This document shows positions 5,224-10,826 of a stretch of DNA of 12,697 nt, piece after piece. Location: contig CAYITQ010000015.1 in NCBI GenBank assembly GCA_964366335.1, positions 1 through 12,697 of the forward strand, written 5' to 3'. The translations under genes and the position numbers were made by a program. The DNA comes from JACRNA01 sp964366335. GTDB lineage: Bacteria > Patescibacteriota > Microgenomatia > CAZETR01 > Amesbacteraceae. The notes beneath the pieces are model-generated. The model was given only the letters and a program-made list of their open reading frames with translations, did no database searches and was not told the DNA's origin. How positions within the stretch are numbered: the stretch's first letter is position 1; every line of letters begins with the position of its first letter.

Positions 5224-5275
5224 TTGACCCACTATATTTAGTGTCGTATTCTTCTCGGTACCACTATATGAAGTG
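5224..5275 (+). promoter_or_regulatory. nrdR promoter with two NrdR boxes
   Basis: TTGACC (5224-5229), a 17-nt spacer and TATTCT (5247-5252) form the promoter. Box 1, CACTATATTTAGTG (5230-5243), lies inside the spacer; box 2, CACTATATGAAGTG (5262-5275), covers the nrdR start codon at 5268-5270. Both fit the known NrdR box pattern (CWATATWG core with flanking CA/TG). Their centres are 32 bp apart, about three helical turns, the usual spacing for cooperative NrdR binding. Repression should cover the entire operon through to the adenosyltransferase. Confidence 0.88.
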
Positions 5276-5717
5276 TCCATTTTGTGCAGCCAGTGAAACA
5301 AGTGTCTTGGAATCCCGGGTAGCCGAGGACGGTCAATCTCTCCGGCGGCGGCGCGAGTGTGCCAAGTGCGTTAAACGCTTTACGACTTTTGAGAGAGTGG
5401 AAGGACCGATTATCTTTGTCGTCAAACGCGATGGCAGCCGTCAAGCGTTTGACCGGCAAAAAATTGTCAATGGGATAATTAGATCTTTTGACAAGCGCCC
5501 TTTTTCTCTTGATTTGGTCCGCCAGTTGGCAGACGAAGTCGAGCGGGAAGTCAGGCGCAAAGAAGTATCCGAGATTACCAGTATTGCAATCGGAAAACTG
5601 GTCCTGAAGAGACTTAAAAATGTAGACAAAGTGGCTTGGCTGAGGTTTTCCACAGTTTATCTGGAAATATCAGATATTATCGAATATGAAAAGTTAGTAG
5701 AGAAATTTACAAATTAA
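5268..5717 (+). CDS. nrdR: transcriptional repressor NrdR
   Basis: A 149-residue NrdR, the usual family length. The zinc ribbon has MKCPFC (C3, C6), SRVAEDGQSLRRRREC (C31) and CAKC (C34), followed by VKRFTTFERVE. From about residue 49 an ATP-cone follows (VVKRDGSRQAFDRQKIVNGI to YLEISDIIEY), which senses ATP/dATP and sets DNA binding. NrdR represses ribonucleotide reductase operons when dATP is high. The start is the ATG at 5268; a frame open from 5217 adds residues not found in the family. The start codon lies inside an NrdR box, pointing to autorepression. nrdJ begins 3 nt after its stop. Confidence 0.95.
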   Translation: MKCPFCAASETSVLESRVAEDGQSLRRRRECAKCVKRFTTFERVEGPIIFVVKRDGSRQAFDRQKIVNGIIRSFDKRPFSLDLVRQLADEVEREVRRKEVSEITSIAIGKLVLKRLKNVDKVAWLRFSTVYLEISDIIEYEKLVEKFTN

Positions 5718-5720
5718 AAT

Positions 5721-8051
5721 ATGCCAGACCTAAACTTACAAACAATTCAAACAAACTATACCAATGGACATACTAAAATTTTAATGTCTCATCCGGATAA
5801 GGTTGTGAAACGAGATGGCCGGATAGTTGAATTTGATTTATCAAAAATTGAAAAAGCTATTATTCGCTGTTTTGACGCCTTGGGATATTCTCCAGCCAAA
5901 CCAACCAAAGATTTAGCCAGTCAAGTAGAAAATGTCATAGCGTCCAAAGGAAAACAACCAACGGTCGAAGAAATCCAAGATGTGGTGGAAGTAGTCTTGC
6001 AAGCAGCCGGAGAATTTGAAGCGGCCAAGCGTTATATTCTTTATCGGGCGGAACATACCAAACTACGTGAGGAGAAACCTATTCCCGAAGAAGTTCGATT
6101 GGCCTTTTCTCAGGCCGATCAATATTTTGGTACCCAATTACAGAAATTTCAGTTTTATGATAAATATGCCAGATTTAATTATGAGTTAGGCCGCCGCGAG
6201 ACTTGGGTTGAGACGGTAAATCGTAGTGTAGATTTCCTGCGTGAAATTTCAGAAAACAAACTTCCCAACGAAGTTTATCTAAGAATTCACAAAAATATTT
6301 TGGAGATGAAATCGGCCCCATCCATGCGGCTTTTGGCTATGGCGGGGACAGCGGCTCGCCGTAATAATATCTGTATCTACAATTGTTCTTATCTTCCTGT
6401 CGACAGTATTGATTCATTTGTGGAGGCCCTAATTATCTCCATGAATGGTTGCGGAGTAGGCTTTTCTGTTGAAAGTCAGTATGTGGAGAACCTGCCTAGA
6501 ATCCGCCGTCAAACAGCAAGCCTTCCTCTCTCATTTATAATTCCTGATTCGGCAGAAGGTTGGGCTGAGGCAGTGCGTTTGGGGTTGGGGACTTGGTTTG
6601 AGGGAGGAGATATCAATTTTGATTTTTCATTGCTTCGACCAGCGGGGGCGATTCTCAAAACCAAAGGCGGCCGGTCTTCTGGACTAGGGCCACTCCGGAA
6701 AATGTTGGAATTTGCTAAAAAAAGAATCTTATCCCGACAGGGCAGCTTTCTGAGATGTATTGATGCCCATGACATCATGTGTGAAGTGGGAAACGCCGCA
6801 GTAGCTGGGGGAGTGCGCAGAACGGCTATGATTTCTCTGTTTGATTGGGACGACACTGAAATGCGGTTGTGTAAGGCGGGAGACTTTGAAAGAGAGAATT
6901 CTCAGCGTTGGAATGCAAACAACTCGGCTGTCTGGCCCATGCGGGGGATTACTCAATCGGAGTTGGTTCATCAAATGCTAGATATGGTAGATGGGGGCCG
7001 GGGTGAGCCGGGGATATTTAATAGACAAGCGGCAATAAATATGCGTCCCGCTAGGCGAACTCTGTCTGAATTTGGTTGTAATCCTTGTGGCGAAATTATT
7101 TTGAGGCCATATCAGTTTTGCAATCTTTCCATAGCCATTGCCCGGGAGAATGATACATATGAAACCCTAAAAGACAAAGTTGAAGTAGCAACGATTATTG
7201 GAACCATTCAATCTATGGCTACGAATTTTCCAGGTCTGCGTCCCATGTGGCAACAAAATTGCCGAGAAGAACGATTGTTGGGGGTGGATATAACAGGGCA
7301 AATGGATAGCTTGGTAGCCCAAGACGCAGCGGTTCAGAACCGGTTGCGTCAGGTGGTCATTGCTACCAATAGAGAATATGCGGATCTTTTGGGAATCAAT
7401 GAATCAGCGGCCACCACATGTGTCAAGCCTTCGGGAAACTCATCACAGCTATTTGATTGTGCATCCGGTTTGCATGCACGGTGGTCTCCATATTATGTAA
7501 GAAATGTCCGGGTGGGAACTTCTTCTCCCATCTATAAAGTCATGCGGGATGCCGGGGTACCGATGGATCCGGAAAATGGACAAACTGCAGAAAAAGCCAA
7601 CACATGGGTAGCCCATTTTCCGACAAAAACTCCTTTTGGTGCAATTACCCGTGGACAACGAAGGGCGATAGCCCAATGTGAATATTGGTTGCAAAATAAG
7701 TTGCATTGGACGGAACATAATCCGAGTGTGACCATTACTTACCACCCCGATGAAGTAATTGATTTAGTTAAATGGATCTGGTTGCATAAAGACTTGATCG
7801 GAGGCATGGCCTTTTTACCGTCATTTGATGCCAGCTATGCCCAGATGCCATATCAAGAAGTTACCAAAGAAGAATATGAGGCCATGATTGGTAAGTTTCC
7901 CAACATCGATTTTTCCAAACTCTACCGCTACGAAGATGAGGACTATACTAAAGCTGCTCAAGAATTGGCTTGTGTAGCCGGAGCCTGTGAAATCGAAGTT
8001 ATTCCGACAGGCAAAAACGGTGATACTATAGAGACAGTAGGAGTGAACTAA
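5721..8051 (+). CDS. nrdJ: adenosylcobalamin-dependent (class II) ribonucleotide reductase
   Basis: A 776-residue class II reductase of the Lactobacillus leichmannii (RTPR) type, making deoxyribonucleotides with a B12-generated thiyl radical. Residues 28-116 are an ATP-cone (VVKRDGRIVEFDLSKIEKAI to YILYRAEHTKLRE). The catalytic core has C222 in NCSYLPV and C467 in FCNL as the reducing pair, C456 in FGCNPCGEI as the radical cysteine, and E458. VKPSGNSS (569-576) is the phosphate loop, and WNANNS (397-402) is another family motif. CVAGAC near the C-terminus (C751, C756) is the thiol shuttle with the same spacing as RTPR. The segment between GVGFSV and FSLLRP is shorter than in L. leichmannii. 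The start at 5721 has no strong ribosome binding site but lies 3 nt after nrdR, suggesting coupling. Confidence 0.95.
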   Translation: MPDLNLQTIQTNYTNGHTKILMSHPDKVVKRDGRIVEFDLSKIEKAIIRCFDALGYSPAKPTKDLASQVENVIASKGKQPTVEEIQDVVEVVLQAAGEFEAAKRYILYRAEHTKLREEKPIPEEVRLAFSQADQYFGTQLQKFQFYDKYARFNYELGRRETWVETVNRSVDFLREISENKLPNEVYLRIHKNILEMKSAPSMRLLAMAGTAARRNNICIYNCSYLPVDSIDSFVEALIISMNGCGVGFSVESQYVENLPRIRRQTASLPLSFIIPDSAEGWAEAVRLGLGTWFEGGDINFDFSLLRPAGAILKTKGGRSSGLGPLRKMLEFAKKRILSRQGSFLRCIDAHDIMCEVGNAAVAGGVRRTAMISLFDWDDTEMRLCKAGDFERENSQRWNANNSAVWPMRGITQSELVHQMLDMVDGGRGEPGIFNRQAAINMRPARRTLSEFGCNPCGEIILRPYQFCNLSIAIARENDTYETLKDKVEVATIIGTIQSMATNFPGLRPMWQQNCREERLLGVDITGQMDSLVAQDAAVQNRLRQVVIATNREYADLLGINESAATTCVKPSGNSSQLFDCASGLHARWSPYYVRNVRVGTSSPIYKVMRDAGVPMDPENGQTAEKANTWVAHFPTKTPFGAITRGQRRAIAQCEYWLQNKLHWTEHNPSVTITYHPDEVIDLVKWIWLHKDLIGGMAFLPSFDASYAQMPYQEVTKEEYEAMIGKFPNIDFSKLYRYEDEDYTKAAQELACVAGACEIEVIPTGKNGDTIETVGVN

Positions 8052-8056
8052 TAATT

Positions 8057-8332
8057 ATGGCGAATAGTTTTAAAACAGAAGAACAATTGAAAGCAGATTT
8101 GGAAAACGCTAAGAAATTGGTACCACTTGGTAAGTATGCTCACTATAAACATCCAGGAGATCCAAAGTATGAAGTGATTGGGGTAGGAATTATCGAAAAT
8201 ACTGAAGGCGTTTGTGTCATTTATAAAAACAATCTTGGGTGGCTATGGGTTAGGACTTTGGAAGACTTTACCAGTGAAGTGGAAGTAGACGGAAAAAAGA
8301 TAAGAAGGTTTAAAAAGTTTGATGGCAAATAA
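8057..8332 (+). CDS. DUF1653-like protein
   Basis: A 91-residue protein. After a helical start (SFKTEEQLKADLENAKKLV) it has PLGKYAHYKHPGDPKYEV, IGVGIIENTEG, VCVIYKNNLGWLWVRTLEDF and VEVDGKKIRRFKKF. This is the DUF1653 pattern (HYK, YEVIGVA, VVY, LWVRPLEMF, DGK and RF), which forms a small beta fold of unknown biochemical role. It begins 5 nt after nrdJ, with AGGAG at 8039-8043, and its 3' end overlaps the adenosyltransferase by 11 nt. It is therefore in the nucleotide reduction operon, though the position could be incidental. Confidence 0.75.
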   Translation: MANSFKTEEQLKADLENAKKLVPLGKYAHYKHPGDPKYEVIGVGIIENTEGVCVIYKNNLGWLWVRTLEDFTSEVEVDGKKIRRFKKFDGK

Positions 8333-8864
8333 AATCTATACCAAAAAGGGAGATGGGGGGAATACTAAAACTTTTAATGGGCCAATAAGTAAAGCTGATC
8401 AGCTGGCGATGACGCTGGGAACGATTGATGAGCTGAATTCAGTAATTGGAATATGCAGGGGAGAAACTCAAATGACAAATGACAAATTCACAAATCAAAT
8501 TCAAAAAGAATTATTTAAAATTCAAACAAATTTGATGACGATAAACGCAATTCTAGCAGGCGCAAAGGCTCAAAGGTTCAGAGGTTCAGAGACGGTTCGA
8601 CTTGAAAAACTCATTGATAAATTGACGGTACAGATGCCCGAGCTGAAAAACTTTATTTATCCGGTTGGTCATTTGCAGGTTGCCAGAGCTGTTTGCAGAC
8701 GTGCCGAACGAGAGATGGTTTCATATTTAGGCTCAGAGGCGCAGAGGTTCAAAGGCGCAAAGCAGATTTTGAAATATATAAATCGTTTGTCAGATGCGCT
8801 ATTTGTCATGGCGAGATTTGCAAATTTTAAAAATAATGTCCCTGAAGAAGTCTGGAAGTCTTGA
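8322..8864 (+). CDS. pduO: PduO-type ATP:cob(I)alamin adenosyltransferase
   Basis: A 180-residue PduO-family enzyme that transfers adenosyl from ATP to cob(I)alamin, giving the cofactor used by NrdJ just upstream. Family motifs: KIYTKKGDGGNTKTF (4-18, ATP binding), GTIDELNSVIG (33-43), and ARAVCRRAERE with R122, R126, R127 and E129, matching the R, RR and E of human MMAB. RLSDALFVMARFAN (155-168) closes the fold. The start is ATG 8322, overlapping the DUF1653 gene; a TTG at 8319 is less likely. Oddities: two loops (around 79-93 and 136-148) contain arrays of an 8-bp DNA repeat, both encoding AQRF followed by K or R and G. FIYPVGHLQ departs from the usual LPGG and LH residues. The stop codon lies within the next promoter's -35 box. 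Confidence 0.92.
   Translation: MANKIYTKKGDGGNTKTFNGPISKADQLAMTLGTIDELNSVIGICRGETQMTNDKFTNQIQKELFKIQTNLMTINAILAGAKAQRFRGSETVRLEKLIDKLTVQMPELKNFIYPVGHLQVARAVCRRAEREMVSYLGSEAQRFKGAKQILKYINRLSDALFVMARFANFKNNVPEEVWKS
8561..8592 (+). repeat. octamer tandem repeat, first array in pduO
   Basis: Four consecutive 8-bp units: CGCAAAGG, CTCAAAGG, TTCAGAGG, TTCAGAGA. The consensus is roughly YKCARAGG. The array lies inside pduO and encodes AKAQRFRGSE at residues 81-90, a loop before the helix VRLEKLIDKL. The same octamer recurs at 8732-8763. Confidence 0.8.
8732..8763 (+). repeat. octamer tandem repeat, second array in pduO
   Basis: Four consecutive 8-bp units: CTCAGAGG, CGCAGAGG, TTCAAAGG, CGCAAAGC. 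They are the same octamer family as 8561-8592, about 170 bp apart, in the same reading register. They encode SEAQRFKGAKQ in a second loop of the adenosyltransferase. Confidence 0.8.
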
Positions 8865-8866
8865 CA
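8843..8866 (+). repeat. direct repeat, left copy (pduO end and promoter)
   Basis: TGAAGAAGTCTGGAAG (8843-8858) followed at once by TCTTGACA (8859-8866). The same 16-mer recurs at 9534-9549, also followed by TCTTGACA after a 7-nt gap. The copies bracket one complete RHH/PIN module. Here it encodes PEEVWKS, the natural-looking end of the adenosyltransferase. Confidence 0.75.
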
Positions 8867-8899
8867 AATATATACAATATATATACAATTACTGTATAT
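8861..8899 (+). promoter_or_regulatory. promoter and operator of the RHH/PIN pair
   Basis: TTGACA (8861-8866), a 17-nt spacer and TACAAT (8884-8889) precede the ATG at 8898 by 8 nt. The -35 box includes the pduO stop codon. An inverted repeat with 7-bp arms, ATATACA (8881-8887) and TGTATAT (8893-8899), straddles the -10 box and the start codon and is the likely antitoxin site. Confidence 0.75.
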
Positions 8900-9155
8900 G
8901 CAGATGCAAACTCAAACTTTTAATATAGCTTTACCCAATGACCTGGTGGCCAGAATGGATTTGGTGGCTCGGGATGAATATCGAAATCGGAGCGAGTTTA
9001 TACGCGAGGCGGTACGAGTCTATATGGAAGATAAACTTGAATGGAATAGCATCTTTGAATTTGGGAAGAAAGCAGCCCAAAAAGTCGGTATTAAAACTGA
9101 AGAAGATGTAAATAAAATTGTTCAGGAGTATAGACATGGTAAAAAAGGCCGTTAA
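8898..9155 (+). CDS. CopG/ParD-like ribbon-helix-helix antitoxin
   Basis: An 85-residue antitoxin. TQTFNIALPNDLVARMDLVA and NRSEFIREAVRVYMEDKLE form a textbook ribbon-helix-helix domain: a strand with alternating residues, then two helices with the NRSEFIREAV signature. The C-terminal part (FEFGKKAAQKVG, TEEDVNKIVQEYRHG) resembles CopG-family antitoxins paired with COG1569 PIN toxins. It overlaps the toxin by 20 nt. A second in-frame ATG at 8904 is possible; 8898 fits the leaderless spacing better. Confidence 0.87.
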   Translation: MQMQTQTFNIALPNDLVARMDLVARDEYRNRSEFIREAVRVYMEDKLEWNSIFEFGKKAAQKVGIKTEEDVNKIVQEYRHGKKGR

Positions 9156-9567
9156 GGTGGTTTTGGATACCAATATTTTAATTTCAGGAGTTGTTTTTGG
9201 AGGAAAACCCCGAGAAATTCTAGAAATGACAAAAACCAGAGATATCCAGGGAGTAATATCTCCAGTTTTGTTAGCTGAATTAGGGGAAGTCTTGTCCAAG
9301 AAATTTAATTATCCAAAATTAAGGGTTTTGCAGGTAGAAAATAAAATCAGAAAAATTTTTCGCATAGTTCATCCAATTAACCAAATCAGTATCGTCAGAG
9401 ATGCTGATGACAACCGGGTTTTGGAAGCAGCCATTGAAGGAAAATGTCAATTTGTTGTAACCGGAGATGAAGACTTGTTGGAATTAAAAAATTATAAAGG
9501 AATAAAAATTCTATCACCCACTGAATTTCTGCGTGAAGAAGTCTGGAAGACTGAGGTCTTGACATAA
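9136..9567 (+). CDS. PIN-family toxin (COG1569 type)
   Basis: A 143-residue PIN nuclease. KVVLDTNILISGVVFGG gives D11, LLAELGEVLS gives E48, IVRDADDNRVLEA gives D92 and the neighbouring acids, and VTGDEDLLEL gives D111 and D113. ILSPTEFL is the subfamily end motif. The start is ATG 9136, supported by AGGAG at 9124-9128, 7 nt upstream; a TTG at 9118 gives a longer frame without such support. It is homologous to the toxin at 4164 but has an RHH rather than a Phd antitoxin. After the end motif it carries REEVWKTEVLT, whose DNA repeats the end of pduO, so the tail may have been acquired by recombination. Confidence 0.88.
   Translation: MVKKAVKVVLDTNILISGVVFGGKPREILEMTKTRDIQGVISPVLLAELGEVLSKKFNYPKLRVLQVENKIRKIFRIVHPINQISIVRDADDNRVLEAAIEGKCQFVVTGDEDLLELKNYKGIKILSPTEFLREEVWKTEVLT
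9534..9564 (+). repeat. direct repeat, right copy (PIN gene end and promoter)
   Basis: TGAAGAAGTCTGGAAG (9534-9549), then 7 nt, then TCTTGACA (9557-9564). It matches 8843-8866 and is offset from it by 691 bp, about one toxin-antitoxin module. Here it encodes EEVWK near the end of the PIN toxin and leads into the next promoter. Confidence 0.75.
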
Positions 9568-9587
9568 TTATGTCATTATGTTAACAT
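9559..9587 (+). promoter_or_regulatory. promoter and palindromic operators of the last vapBC pair
   Basis: TTGACA (9559-9564), a 17-nt spacer and TAACAT (9582-9587), then 6 nt to the ATG at 9594. TGACATAATTATGTCA (9560-9575) is a perfect 16-bp palindrome over the -35 box and spacer. ATGTTAACAT (9578-9587) is a perfect 10-bp palindrome over the -10 box. The promoter overlaps the end of the preceding PIN gene (stop at 9565-9567). Confidence 0.78.
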
Positions 9588-9593
9588 TTTCTT

Positions 9594-9821
9594 ATGCAAA
9601 CACAAATGGTTAGAACTACAGTTTATTTACCTGCCGATCTGGTGGCTTTAGCCAGAATGAGTGCTCTTAATCGAGGCAGCACCCTGACTGGTTTGATGCA
9701 AAACGGATTGAAAAAAGAATTAAATATTAAAACTAAGCCCAAAAAGGAATTTGTGTTGAAAACATATAAATTGGGCAATCCAAATTATAGGTTCAAACGA
9801 GCCGACGCGTATGAGTTATGA
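9594..9821 (+). CDS. vapB: RHH-type antitoxin
   Basis: A 75-residue antitoxin. MVRTTVYLPADLVALARMSA and STLTGLMQNGLKKEL give a ribbon-helix-helix N-terminus. The basic tail (KTKPKKEFVLKTYKLG, then YRFKRADAYEL) is the likely toxin-binding part. The gene overlaps the PIN toxin by 11 nt. The ATG is 6 nt after the -10 box with no ribosome binding site, so the message is probably leaderless. An in-frame ATG at 9606 would remove QTQM but disturb the spacing. Confidence 0.83.
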   Translation: MQTQMVRTTVYLPADLVALARMSALNRGSTLTGLMQNGLKKELNIKTKPKKEFVLKTYKLGNPNYRFKRADAYEL

Positions 9822-10266
9822 CAATTCACAAATAGGAATAGATACAAACATCTTGGTGTACTCTTTAAACAGTGAGAGTATTTATCATAAAAAAGCAAAG
9901 GAGTTTATCGAAAGTTTATCAAAAGAGAAAAAGTGGGGAATAATTACTTGGCAGAATTTGTCAGAATTATATGCTGTAGTGACCGATAAAAAAAGATTCC
10001 CAGGATTCATGACTGTCAATCAAGCGGTGATGGTAATAGAAGATCTCTTGGAAAACGAAAATATTAAATTGATATTACCGACTACAGACACAAACAAGAT
10101 TTTCCTTGATTTGATATTGAGAAATAAACCCAGAGGGCAGAAGATTCACGATATGTTTCTTGCTGCGACACTATTGTCAAATCGAGTATGTACTCTCATC
10201 ACTGAAAACACCAAAGATTTCTCAGGGATTAAAAACCTGAAAACCAAAACGTTAAATTCAAAATAA
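9811..10266 (+). CDS. vapC: PIN-domain toxin, VapC-like
   Basis: A 151-residue PIN nuclease. IGIDTNILVYSLN gives D11, WQNLSELYAV gives E52, IHDMFLAATLL gives D114, and ITENTKDFSGI gives the last position, with D136. It has HKKAKEFIESL after the first motif, as VapC proteins do. It differs in sequence from the two COG1569-type toxins and from the toxin at 1713, so the window holds several PIN lineages. Translation is coupled to the antitoxin by an 11-nt overlap. No promoter is seen between them. Confidence 0.87.
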   Translation: MSYDNSQIGIDTNILVYSLNSESIYHKKAKEFIESLSKEKKWGIITWQNLSELYAVVTDKKRFPGFMTVNQAVMVIEDLLENENIKLILPTTDTNKIFLDLILRNKPRGQKIHDMFLAATLLSNRVCTLITENTKDFSGIKNLKTKTLNSK

Positions 10267-10296
10267 TCTACTTACCTGTACCGCCTAAATCATCCA

Positions 10297-10309
10297 TAAC
10301 ATGATGTTA
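10297..10309. repeat. short inverted repeat
   Basis: TAACAT and ATGTTA separated by one G, in the 83-bp gap after the last PIN gene. It has the same half-site as the operator at 9578-9587 (ATGTTAACAT). It may be a binding site for the same antitoxin or a chance match; no U-run follows, so it is not a clear terminator. Confidence 0.35.
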
Positions 10310-10329
10310 GTTGTTGTTGTTGTTGTTGT
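10310..10329 (+). repeat. GTT trinucleotide microsatellite
   Basis: Twenty bases of uninterrupted GTT repeat (six units plus GT) directly upstream of the gene at 10350. It supplies the -35 region and part of the spacer of the candidate promoter. A frame beginning in it would encode MLLLLLSSS, which looks like a signal peptide only because TTG codes for leucine. Confidence 0.85.
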
Positions 10330-10342
10330 CAAGCAGTACAAT
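10314..10342 (+). promoter_or_regulatory. candidate promoter built on the GTT repeat
   Basis: TTGTTG (10314-10319), a 17-nt spacer and TACAAT (10337-10342), then 7 nt to the ATG at 10350. The -10 box is good, and the -35 box matches only TTG of the consensus. Confidence 0.5.
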
Positions 10343-10349
10343 ACATGGT

Positions 10350-10784
10350 ATGAATCCTGTCCAAGATGACAAAACACAAGCAAATCAGGCAACACAGGCA
10401 ATTGCTGATGATTTGGATCAGCTGACTCATGACCCGGTGCCGACTTTGAGCGAGGAGATAACGGCGGAATTTGGGGGTAAAGAAAAAGAGCCTCATAAAA
10501 TAGTGGAAATACCCACCCATCCGGAAATAGAAAAACATCCGGAGTTAGAGGGCTATATCGAAAAAGTGGAGAAAGAAGCTGAACTAAAAAATCCGGTTAT
10601 GGATGATAAAACAGGACAAATATTAGTCCAATCCAGTACTCCTCAAAAACCCAAAATAAAATTGCCACTATCTGACGGCCAGATAGAAGAAGGGCTGCAT
10701 CACAAAATCTGGGAAAGTATTAGGTGGCTAGCTGTTTGGTGTCAAAGACAACTAGAATTAATACATGGTCATTTGTCGTCATAA
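10350..10784 (+). CDS. conserved Glu/Pro-rich protein, unknown function
   Basis: A 144-residue acidic protein with no signal peptide. Residues 1-55 are low in order (MNPVQDDKTQANQATQAIAD and so on). Residues 52-80 hold a Pro/Glu motif, VEIPTHPEIEKHPELEGYIE then KVEKEAELKNPV. The C-terminus has KIKLPLSDGQIEEGLHHKIW and ESIRWLAVWCQRQLELI, an amphipathic Trp-rich helix that could lie on a membrane or a partner. From memory, proteins with this PEIEKHPELEGY/IRWLAxWC layout recur in Microgenomates genomes; their job is not known to me. The start is the ATG at 10350, after the -10 box. The ATPase gene starts 43 nt after its stop, so the two may be linked. Confidence 0.65.
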   Translation: MNPVQDDKTQANQATQAIADDLDQLTHDPVPTLSEEITAEFGGKEKEPHKIVEIPTHPEIEKHPELEGYIEKVEKEAELKNPVMDDKTGQILVQSSTPQKPKIKLPLSDGQIEEGLHHKIWESIRWLAVWCQRQLELIHGHLSS

Positions 10785-10811
10785 ATTGGCATTCATAGTC
10801 ATTCATTGTTT

Positions 10812-10820
10812 TGTTATGAT
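10812..10820 (+). promoter_or_regulatory. extended -10 promoter of the ATPase gene
   Basis: TGTTATGAT (10812-10820) is an extended -10 element (TGn plus TATGAT), 6 nt before the ATG at 10827. No good -35 box is seen at 17 nt, which extended -10 promoters can tolerate. Confidence 0.5.
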
Positions 10821-10826
10821 ATAGGT

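Noticed and set aside
7449..7745. Leftward frames of 60 to 100 codons inside nrdJ.
   Set aside because: They are opposite well conserved reductase sequence and contain no domain or promoter of their own.
8561..8763. CRISPR-like array.
   Set aside because: The units are 8 bp, contiguous without spacers, and inside a coding frame; there are no cas genes.
10311..10349. Signal peptide-like start MLLLLLSSS for the gene at 10350.
   Set aside because: It is only the translation of the GTT repeat from a TTG codon; a good -10 box lies inside this stretch.
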